This document shows, piece by piece, positions 6,864 to 13,324 of a DNA stretch of 64,000 bases. The first letter of the stretch is position 1. Each line of letters opens with the position of its first letter. The DNA comes from Xylanibacter brevis ATCC 19188. Its GTDB lineage: Bacteria > Bacteroidota > Bacteroidia > Bacteroidales > Bacteroidaceae. Below the pieces are notes generated by a model. It ran no database searches and was not told the origin of the DNA. It saw only the letters and a list, made by a program, of their open reading frames with translations. The stretch lies in assembly GCF_000621725.1 (NCBI RefSeq), contig NZ_JHXM01000004.1, positions 1-64,000 on the forward strand. Reading direction: 5' to 3'. A program made the position numbers and the translations under genes.

Positions 6864-8378
6864 ATGATAAAGAAAAGACTCTTTTTTGCAGCATGCCTGC
6901 AACTATGCCTTGCTGCCACATGCTGGGCAGACAAACCCAAACTCGTAGTGGGTATCGTGGTGGACCAGATGCGATGGGACTACCTGTACAGATACTACGA
7001 CCAATTCCAGGACAACGGCATCAAACGCCTGTTGGACGATGGCTATTCGTGCAACAACTGCCTGATAAACTACGTGCCTACCATCACAGCAATAGGACAC
7101 ACATCGGTCTATACTGGCACTACGCCAGCTTTTCATGGTATCTGCGGCAACAACTTCTATATTGACGGAAAGTCTGTCTATTGCACAAAAGACGAAAAAG
7201 AGCAGACCGTGGGCTCGGATACCGACAAGGGAAAGATGTCGCCTCGCAATTTGCTATCAACCACCATTGGCGACCAATTACGCCTGCACACCGACTTCCG
7301 TTCGAAGGTGGTTGGCGTCAGCTACAAAGATCGTGCGGCCATCTTGCCTGCAGGCCATGCTGCTAATGCAGCCTATTGGCTAGACACGAAGGCACTCTGC
7401 TTCGTCAGCAGCACTTATTACATGAATGAACTGCCAGATTATGTCAAGCAGTTGAACAAGCAACTGAGCAAGAACAACGAATTAAAAAAGATTGGCTCAC
7501 AGATTGGCGAGTATCCACTTTGCGGTCACCTTACTGCAGACATGGCCATTGCCGCTCTGAAAGGAGAGCAGCTGGGCAAAGGCGAAAGCACCGACATGCT
7601 CTGCATCAGTTTCTCGCAGACAGACCTTATCGGACACAAATGGGGCACTCGTGGTAGTCACACCGACGAGGCATACATCGAGTTAGATAAAGACATCGCA
7701 CGTCTGTTGCAGGCTTTCGATCAACAGGTTGGTAAAGGCAACTACCTCGTTTTTTTGACGGCAGACCACGGTGCCGTACACAACTGGCAGTTCATGCAGG
7801 AACACAAGCTGGCTGCCGGCGGTTGGGACAGCGACACGCTGCTTGTTAACGCAGAGAAAGAAGTGGCCAGCCAGTTGGGAGCCACCAAGAAGGTGATAGC
7901 CGATATCCTGGACTATCGCGTATTCTTGAATCACCAGTCTATCAAGCAACAAGGACTCGACGAGAAGCGCGTAAAAGAGGTACTGATCAACTACCTTCGC
8001 ACTTCGCCCAATGTGGTGACTGCTGTTGACTACGAGCAACTGCGCATCAGCAGTCTGCCCGAACGACTGATGAACATGGCTTTGATGGGCTATCACCCTC
8101 GTCGATCGGGCGATATCCTTATCATCCTGGAGCCCAACTACTACCAGTATGGTAAATGGTCTTCGCCCACTGGCACCACTCATGGCACTTGGACACCCGA
8201 CGACGCCCACATTCCCCTACTCTTCTACGGTTGGCATGTTAACAAGGGCTACACCTCACGCGAGGTACACATCAACGATATCGCCCCCACCGTCTGCCAC
8301 ATGCTGCGCATTCAGCAACCTAATGCTTGCTCGGGCGAAGCTATCCAAGGGGTAGAAACTGCAGAAACAGACGATTAA
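6864..8378 (+). CDS. Secreted PafA-type alkaline phosphatase
   Basis: 504 residues with signal peptide ending CWADKPK. Alkaline phosphatase superfamily: metal ligand Asp in IVVDQMRWDY (34), nucleophile Thr within NYVPTITAIGHTSVYTG (73-75), an Asn in the CGNNFY segment (about 96) and the K-x-R pair in SYKDRAAIL (155/157), the arrangement of PafA enzymes, followed by FLTADHGA and a late His ligand region THGTWTPDD. It hydrolyses phosphomonoesters in the periplasm or outside, without needing the Ser/Arg set of E. coli PhoA. It is 26 bp behind the MINPP-like gene and 8 bp before the Sel1-repeat gene, so the three are likely one operon. Confidence 0.9.
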   Translation: MIKKRLFFAACLQLCLAATCWADKPKLVVGIVVDQMRWDYLYRYYDQFQDNGIKRLLDDGYSCNNCLINYVPTITAIGHTSVYTGTTPAFHGICGNNFYIDGKSVYCTKDEKEQTVGSDTDKGKMSPRNLLSTTIGDQLRLHTDFRSKVVGVSYKDRAAILPAGHAANAAYWLDTKALCFVSSTYYMNELPDYVKQLNKQLSKNNELKKIGSQIGEYPLCGHLTADMAIAALKGEQLGKGESTDMLCISFSQTDLIGHKWGTRGSHTDEAYIELDKDIARLLQAFDQQVGKGNYLVFLTADHGAVHNWQFMQEHKLAAGGWDSDTLLVNAEKEVASQLGATKKVIADILDYRVFLNHQSIKQQGLDEKRVKEVLINYLRTSPNVVTAVDYEQLRISSLPERLMNMALMGYHPRRSGDILIILEPNYYQYGKWSSPTGTTHGTWTPDDAHIPLLFYGWHVNKGYTSREVHINDIAPTVCHMLRIQQPNACSGEAIQGVETAETDD

Positions 8379-8386
8379 TAAAAGAC

Positions 8387-8863
8387 ATGAAAACAATTAG
8401 ATTACTGCTGATTGGAGCTATGATGCTCCTGGGCAACATGGGACTTTGCGCCCAAAATGCCGACAAACTTTACGAGGAAGGCAAGGCCCTCTACGATGCC
8501 AAGAAATACGAACAGGCATTCCAGAAATTGATGCCTGCTGCCGAGAAAGGCCACAAGAAGGCTCAGTATCGCATAGCTCGCTGCTTTGACAAAGGCAACG
8601 GCGTAGAAGAAAGCAACAAGAAAGCCTTTGTATGGTATCAGAAATCTGCCGAACAGGGCTATGCCAAGGCACAGCTGCAGCTGGGTCGCTGCTATATGAA
8701 AGGCAAAGGAACGACTGCCGATCAGAACAAAGCTAAGACGTGGCTGAGGCGCGCCATCAAGAATCCGAAGGGTGGCGACAAGGTGCTGGCCAATCTGAAA
8801 GAAGACATTGCCAAAGGCGACGAAGAAGCTAAACAGCTGCTGAAGATGGCTCAGGAGAAGTGA
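8387..8863 (+). CDS. Secreted Sel1-like repeat protein
   Basis: 158 residues from ATG 8387; an earlier in-frame start at 8327 would overlap the phosphatase gene and hide the signal peptide, so it is rejected. MKTIRLLLIGAMMLLGNMGLCAQ is a signal peptide. Residues 25-115 hold a TPR-like and two Sel1-like repeats (AEKGHKKAQYRIARCFDKG and AEQGYAKAQLQLGRCYMKG), which normally form a protein-protein interaction solenoid. Eight bp after the PafA-like gene, so probably co-transcribed; partner unknown. Confidence 0.82.
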   Translation: MKTIRLLLIGAMMLLGNMGLCAQNADKLYEEGKALYDAKKYEQAFQKLMPAAEKGHKKAQYRIARCFDKGNGVEESNKKAFVWYQKSAEQGYAKAQLQLGRCYMKGKGTTADQNKAKTWLRRAIKNPKGGDKVLANLKEDIAKGDEEAKQLLKMAQEK

Positions 8864-8926
8864 CGAGCAGAAGAAGAGAAAACACACCTACAAGGGATAA
8901 TTTATAAAAAGGTATTTAAGACAAAA

Positions 8927-10213
8927 ATGGATTACAAGGACTTGACTCGTGGCACCCTCTGCGTTCAGGCAGGATGGGAACCACAGAATGGCGAGGCACG
9001 TGTGCTGCCTATCTATCAAAGCACCACTTTCAAGTATGACAACACAGAAGAAATGGCCGACCTCTTCGACCTAAAGAAGGAGGGCTATTTCTACACCCGT
9101 CTGCAGAACCCCACCAACGATGCCGTAGCTAAGAAGATTGCTGCGCTGGAGGGTGGTGTGGCTGCTATGCTGACATCTAGTGGTCAGGCAGCCAACTTCT
9201 ACGCCGTATTCAATATCTGTGAGGCTGGCGACCATATCGTTACCTCAAACGAGATTTATGGTGGTACCTACAACCTCTTTGGCGTTACGCTGAAGAAATT
9301 GGGTATCGAATGCACCTTCGTATCGCCTGAAGCCAGCGAGGAGGAGATTGAAAAGGCTTTCCGTCCTAACACCAAGGCTCTGTTTGGCGAGACCATCTCT
9401 AACCCTGGCTGTAAGGTGCTCGACATCGAGAAGTTTGCACGCATTGCCCATAAGCATGGTGTACCCCTTATCGTGGACAACACCTTCCCCACCCCCATCA
9501 ACTGTCGTCCTTTCGAATGGGGTGCCGATATCGTAACCCACTCTACCACAAAGTATATGGATGGACATGCCACTCAGGTAGGTGGTTGCGTGGTAGATAG
9601 TGGCAACTTCGACTGGGATGCTCATGCTGATAAGTTCCCCGGACTTTGCCAGCCAGACGAGTCATACCACGGACTGACCTACACCAAGGCATTTGGTAAG
9701 ATGGCCTACATGACTAAGCTCACCGCCCAGCTCATGCGCGACTTAGGTTCTATCCCCTCACCCCACAACGCATTCCTCCTGAACTTAGGTCTGGAGACAC
9801 TCCATCTGCGCATGCAGCGTCACTGCGAGAACGCACAGAAGATAGCTGAGTTCCTGAAAAACGACGAGCGCGTGGCTTGGGTTCACTATAGCGGACTGGA
9901 GGGCGACGAGTGTCACGAACTGGCAAAGAAATACCTGCCTAATGGTTCTTGTGGTGTTATCGCCTTCGGACTGAAGGGAGACCGCGAGACTGCCATCCGC
10001 TTCATGGACTCGCTGAAGCTCATCTGCATTGTGACCCACGTGGCCGATGCACGCACCTGTGTGCTTCACCCAGCCAGTCACACCCACCGTCAGCTGTCCG
10101 ATGAGCAGTTGCGCGAAGCTGGTGTAGCCCCCGACCTGATTCGTCTCTCCGTTGGTATTGAGGATGTCAACGACCTGTTGGCTGACATCAAGCAGGCTAT
10201 GGAAAAGATCTAA
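8927..10213 (+). CDS. metY: O-acetylhomoserine aminocarboxypropyltransferase
   Basis: 428 residues. Cys/Met-metabolism PLP enzyme, making homocysteine from O-acetylhomoserine and sulfide. Seen: YTRLQNPT near 57-64, the SSGQAA phosphate-binding segment near 84-89, LIVDNTFPTP with the cofactor Asp near 184, and the PLP lysine K209 in HSTTKYMDGHA. The C-terminal LSVGIEDVNDLLADI is typical. The long insert between about 215 and 260 supports MetY over MetB/MetC. Transcribed alone after a 63-bp gap. Its stop codon lies 3 bp before the 22-bp dyad array. Confidence 0.92.
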   Translation: MDYKDLTRGTLCVQAGWEPQNGEARVLPIYQSTTFKYDNTEEMADLFDLKKEGYFYTRLQNPTNDAVAKKIAALEGGVAAMLTSSGQAANFYAVFNICEAGDHIVTSNEIYGGTYNLFGVTLKKLGIECTFVSPEASEEEIEKAFRPNTKALFGETISNPGCKVLDIEKFARIAHKHGVPLIVDNTFPTPINCRPFEWGADIVTHSTTKYMDGHATQVGGCVVDSGNFDWDAHADKFPGLCQPDESYHGLTYTKAFGKMAYMTKLTAQLMRDLGSIPSPHNAFLLNLGLETLHLRMQRHCENAQKIAEFLKNDERVAWVHYSGLEGDECHELAKKYLPNGSCGVIAFGLKGDRETAIRFMDSLKLICIVTHVADARTCVLHPASHTHRQLSDEQLREAGVAPDLIRLSVGIEDVNDLLADIKQAMEKI

Positions 10214-10216
10214 AAA

Positions 10217-10370
10217 CAGTAAAGTAGTACTTTACACCTAGCATAGTGGCACTTTACACCCAGTAAAGTGCCACTTTTCTATTAGAATAGTGCCACTATT
10301 CCACAACTAAAGTGCCACTATACAATAAAAGAAGTGCCACCTTCCCATGAGGAAAGTGGCACTTTACTTT
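10217..10370. repeat. Seven-unit 22-bp phased array of odd-centred dyads
   Basis: Seven back-to-back 22-bp units (starts 10217, 10239, 10261, 10283, 10305, 10327, 10349). Cores begin at 10224, 10246, 10268, 10290, 10312, 10334 and 10356: GTAGTAC, GTGGCAC, then four GTGCCAC, then GTGGCAC. Each core is a dyad with a single central base, and flanks co-vary: AAAGTGCCACTTT in one unit, GAATAGTGCCACTATTC in another, GTAAAGTAGTACTTTAC in the first. The array fills the gap between convergent metY and the oxidoreductase gamma gene. Spacing equals about two helical turns. No T-tract terminator is evident otherwise. Confidence 0.9.
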
Positions 10371-10383
10371 ATATGAAGCCAAA

Positions 10384-10929
10384 TTATTTAACCTCTGTAA
10401 TAATCTTGGCGCCCTCTTTCAGAGCCTCCATATTCAGAGGAATCAATCCGTGGTGACGCTCAGGAAGCGTCTTGTAGAGAGCCTTCTCCACACCCTTGTC
10501 GCTAACAACAGGAGCCACCTTCAAGAGTCCGCCCAGTACAATCATGTTGAACACCTTACCGTTCTTCATCTCGGCAGCCTTATCCATGGCGTTAATCTCA
10601 TAGATAGTAATATCCTTACGTGTAGGCTTGTTGATGATACCAAAACCATCGTAGATGAGGATACCACCAGGCTTTATCTTCGGTTCGAACTTTTCAAGCG
10701 AAGGTTGGTTGAGCACCACTGCGATATCATACTTACTGAGGATGGGTGAAGAGATGCGCTCATCGCTCACAATCACAGTCACGTTGGCAGTACCACCACG
10801 CTGCTCAGGACCGTAAGCAGGCATCCATGTTACCTCCTTATCCTCCATCAGTCCACTATAGGCCAAGATCTTACCCATTGAGAGCACGCCCTGACCTCCG
10901 AAACCAGATATGATAATTTCCTTTTTCAT
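10384..10929 (-). CDS. 2-oxoacid:ferredoxin oxidoreductase, gamma subunit
   Basis: 181 residues from ATG 10929 (MKKEIIISGFGGQGVLSMGKILA); an earlier in-frame start at 10980 would translate through the palindromic element and is rejected. Gamma-family features: ISGFGGQGV at the N terminus, MPAYGPEQRGGTANVTVIVS, and a late HHGLIPLNMEALKEGAKI. With alpha, beta and delta subunits upstream it forms a four-subunit enzyme oxidising 2-oxoacids to acyl-CoA with reduction of ferredoxin in the cytoplasm. Branched-chain (Vor) or 2-oxoglutarate (Kor) specificity cannot be settled by eye. Last gene of the operon. Confidence 0.88.
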   Translation of the reverse strand: MKKEIIISGFGGQGVLSMGKILAYSGLMEDKEVTWMPAYGPEQRGGTANVTVIVSDERISSPILSKYDIAVVLNQPSLEKFEPKIKPGGILIYDGFGIINKPTRKDITIYEINAMDKAAEMKNGKVFNMIVLGGLLKVAPVVSDKGVEKALYKTLPERHHGLIPLNMEALKEGAKIITEVK

Positions 10930-10936
10930 AATTTTC

Positions 10937-11054
10937 GAGCCCCCTAAGTTAGGGGGTTGGGGGTCTGAACAAGCGTACATCAGACCCTTTTAATTTTACT
11001 TCCGAGGAGCCTGCGCCTGTTCAGACCCCTGTTGCCCCCTAACTTAGGGGGCTC
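10937..11054. repeat. Palindromic intergenic element (GC-rich family), between beta and gamma genes
   Basis: 118 bp. The left end GCCCCCTAAGTTAGGGGG then TTGGGGGTCTGAAC is mirrored at the right end by GTTCAGACCCC then CCCCCTAACTTAGGGGG. Inner sequence is unrelated to the genes. The copy at 20251-20358 shares both ends. It starts 8 bp upstream of the gamma-subunit ATG and would form a long hairpin in the operon mRNA. Confidence 0.8.
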
Positions 11055-11056
11055 AG

Positions 11057-11821
11057 TCAGATTGTGTCTTTGAGGTCTCCCTTTGGATAGAAGGGGAACA
11101 TATTCTCCTTCATCCATTCGTTAGCCTTAGCTGGAGAAAGTTTCCAACCACTATTACATGTAGAAACAAACTCTACCAGCGATGAACCCTTACCAGCCAT
11201 AGAAGCCTCGAATGCCTTACGCAGAGCCTTCTTAGCCTTGTTGATAGAAGCCACGCTTTCTACACTCTGACGAGTAACGTAGCAGGTACCCTCGAGCTGA
11301 GCTGCAATATCAGCCATTTTCAGGGGATAGCCATGAATCTCAGGATCACGTCCGTAAGGACAAGTTGAAGTCTTCTGACCAATCAGCGTGGTAGGAGCCA
11401 TCTGACCACCCGTCATACCATAAATGGCATTGTTAACGAAGATAATCACGATGTTCTCGCCACGATTCAAGGCATGAATGGTCTCACAAGTACCAATACA
11501 AGCCAAGTCACCATCACCCTGATAAGTAAATACCAGGCGATCAGGCCAGCAGCGCTTGATACCAGTAGCCAATGCGGGTGCACGACCGTGGGCAGCCTCC
11601 TGCCAGTCTATATCAATATAATTGTATGCGAAGACAGCACAACCTACAGGCGATACACCTACAGCCTTGTCTTCCATGCCCATTTCCTCGATGACTTCGG
11701 CAATGAGCTTATGTACCACGCCGTGGCTACAGCCTGGGCAGTAGTGCATATTGTTGTCGTTCATCAGCGTCGGCTTCTTGCAGACGATATTCTCTGGTTG
11801 AACTATTTGATTTCTATCCAT
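11057..11821 (-). CDS. 2-oxoacid:ferredoxin oxidoreductase, beta (TPP-binding) subunit
   Basis: 254 residues. Contains the iron-sulfur/substrate-side HYCPGCSHG near 27-35, VSPVGCAVFAYNYID, and the thiamine-pyrophosphate motif YQGDGDLACIGT...NNAIYGMTGGQ near 99-140 (GDG...NN). This subunit binds TPP and carries out decarboxylation. It lies 55 bp after the alpha-subunit gene, separated by a 10-bp tandem array, and before the gamma gene, separated by a palindromic element, so subunit genes are unusually spaced for an enzyme operon. Confidence 0.9.
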   Translation of the reverse strand: MDRNQIVQPENIVCKKPTLMNDNNMHYCPGCSHGVVHKLIAEVIEEMGMEDKAVGVSPVGCAVFAYNYIDIDWQEAAHGRAPALATGIKRCWPDRLVFTYQGDGDLACIGTCETIHALNRGENIVIIFVNNAIYGMTGGQMAPTTLIGQKTSTCPYGRDPEIHGYPLKMADIAAQLEGTCYVTRQSVESVASINKAKKALRKAFEASMAGKGSSLVEFVSTCNSGWKLSPAKANEWMKENMFPFYPKGDLKDTI

Positions 11822-11830
11822 TGTTCTTTT

Positions 11831-11880
11831 CTTTTTCTAGGCTATCCTAGGAAGTCCTAGGAAATCCCAGGTAATCCTAG
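11831..11880. repeat. 10-bp tandem array between alpha and beta subunit genes
   Basis: Five imperfect 10-bp units, each ending CTAG or CCAG (CTTTTTCTAG, GCTATCCTAG, GAAGTCCTAG, GAAATCCCAG, GTAATCCTAG). The period is about one helical turn and successive units form CCTAGG dyads. The alpha-subunit stop codon (TAG, 11877-11879 on the minus strand) is supplied by the array. Confidence 0.8.
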
Positions 11881-12959
11881 ATTAATTTCTTTAAAGCCTC
11901 TACAATTTCCTCAGGATCAGGAACGATACCTCCCAGACGACCAAACTGATCTACAGGCACAGCACCATTCACAGCCAGGCGAACATCCTGCACCATCTGA
12001 CCAGCATTAATCTCAGCTACGAGGATACCCTTCACCTTCTTCGACAGTTCTGCAATCTGCTTCTCAGGGAAGGGGAACAGTGTGATGGGACGGAACAAAC
12101 CGACCTTGATACCCTGTTCACGTGCAATCTCTACAGATTTCTCTGCAATACGAGCTGCACTACCAAAGGCAACGATTGCATACTCGGCATCGTCCATCTG
12201 CTGCTGTTCGAAGCGAACCTCGTTCTCCTGAATCTTGCGATACTTCTCTTGAAGAGCCAGGTTACGTTTCTCCATAGCCTCAGGCTTCAGTTCCAAAGAG
12301 GTAATCACTACACGCTCACGATTCTTGGGCTTACCAGTAGAAGCCCAGGGGCACTCCTTAATCACCTCCTCATCAGTACGACGGGGCTTGAAAGGAGGCA
12401 GCACCACCTTCTCCATCATCTGTCCGATGACACCATCAGAGAGAATCATGGCAGGGTTGCGATACTTAAATGCCAACTCGAAAGCAAGGTCAACGAAATC
12501 GGCCATCTCCTGAACAGAAGAAGGAGCCAATACAATCACCTTGTAGTCACCATTACCACCACCACGCGTAGCCTGATTGTAGTCACCCTGTGAAGGCTGA
12601 ATAGTACCCAAACCAGGGCCACCACGCTGTACGTTGATAAATACGCCAGGCACCTCGGCACCTGCCATATAGGTGATACCCTCCTGCATCAGGGCAATAC
12701 CAGGAGATGATGACGAAGTCATGGCACGCTTACCAGCTCCGGCAGCGCCATAGACCATATAAATAGAAGCCAGCTCGCTCTCGGCCTGAACCACCTGCAT
12801 ACCAGTGGTTTCCCAAGGCTTCAGTTCTGCCAGCGTTTCAATCACTTCACTCTGCGGAGTAATAGGATAGCCGAAATAGCCGTCGCATCCGCAACGAATA
12901 GCAGCGTGGGCAATAGCCTCGTTGCCTTTCATCAATACAACTTCTTTTTCCTGTGCCAT
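11877..12959 (-). CDS. 2-oxoacid:ferredoxin oxidoreductase, alpha subunit
   Basis: 360 residues, matching the single-chain alpha subunit of VorB/KorA enzymes (pyrimidine-binding domain plus transketolase-C-like domain). Seen: GNEAIAHAAIRCGCDGYFGYPITPQSE at the N terminus (read as GNEAIAHAAIRCGCDGYF then GYPITPQSE), AESELASIYMVYGAAGAGKRAMTS with the TPP-contacting Glu, and PGVFINVQRGGPGLGTIQPSQGDYNQA, a segment found in 3-methyl-2-oxobutanoate and 2-oxoglutarate enzymes. Two bp after the ferredoxin-subunit gene, so translationally close-coupled. The stop codon lies in the 10-bp array. Confidence 0.9.
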   Translation of the reverse strand: MAQEKEVVLMKGNEAIAHAAIRCGCDGYFGYPITPQSEVIETLAELKPWETTGMQVVQAESELASIYMVYGAAGAGKRAMTSSSSPGIALMQEGITYMAGAEVPGVFINVQRGGPGLGTIQPSQGDYNQATRGGGNGDYKVIVLAPSSVQEMADFVDLAFELAFKYRNPAMILSDGVIGQMMEKVVLPPFKPRRTDEEVIKECPWASTGKPKNRERVVITSLELKPEAMEKRNLALQEKYRKIQENEVRFEQQQMDDAEYAIVAFGSAARIAEKSVEIAREQGIKVGLFRPITLFPFPEKQIAELSKKVKGILVAEINAGQMVQDVRLAVNGAVPVDQFGRLGGIVPDPEEIVEALKKLI

Positions 12960-12961
12960 AC

Positions 12962-13192
12962 TTATTCCTCCACTTTTTTACGATACACGGTAATACATCC
13001 ATCTGGGCAGACAATGCCACACGATGCGCAGCCCACACAGGCTTCCTCGTTGACTGCCTCCACATAGGGATAACCGCGAAGATTAACTTTGTTTGCTAGG
13101 GCAATTACCTGGTGAGGGCAAGCGATGATACAAAGTGAGCATCCCTTACACCTTTCAGTATTTACCTCAATAGCACCTTTTAATTTTGCCAT
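12962..13192 (-). CDS. 2-oxoacid:ferredoxin oxidoreductase, delta (2x[4Fe-4S]) subunit
   Basis: 76 residues with two ferredoxin-type clusters: CKGCSLCIIACP at about 15-26 and CVGCASCGIVCP at about 52-63. It passes electrons from the TPP site to external ferredoxin. First gene of the delta-alpha-beta-gamma operon, 2 bp from the alpha gene. A -7 box TATCTTTG lies 41 bp upstream (13233-13240). Confidence 0.92.
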   Translation of the reverse strand: MAKLKGAIEVNTERCKGCSLCIIACPHQVIALANKVNLRGYPYVEAVNEEACVGCASCGIVCPDGCITVYRKKVEE

Positions 13193-13232
13193 AATAAATA
13201 GTTTTGTGCATTAAAACCCTGAATTTGGTCTG

Positions 13233-13240
13233 CAAAGATA
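13233..13240 (-). promoter_or_regulatory. -7 box TATCTTTG for the oxidoreductase operon
   Basis: CAAAGATA on the plus strand; immediately adjacent to the terminator of the upstream protease gene. Confidence 0.55.
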
Positions 13241-13242
13241 TG

Positions 13243-13275
13243 CAAAAAAGCCGAAAGCACCAAACTTTCGGCTAA
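13243..13275 (-). terminator. Terminator of the C10 protease gene
   Basis: On the minus strand AGCCGAAAG/CTTTCGGCT forms a 9-bp perfect stem with a 7-nt loop, followed by TTTTTT. It separates the protease from the downstream oxidoreductase operon. Confidence 0.85.
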
Positions 13276-13324
13276 TTTTCTTAGAGCTACTTTACTTCAG
13301 TCTATTTCAAACGTTCTGCAGCAA

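Noticed and set aside
10217..10370. CRISPR array
   Set aside because: Units are 22 bp in total with a 13-bp variable dyad; there is no 25-40 bp constant repeat with longer unique spacers and no cas gene nearby.
10930..10980. N-terminal extension of the gamma subunit
   Set aside because: It is the palindromic element read through; MKKEIIISGFGGQG is the family start.
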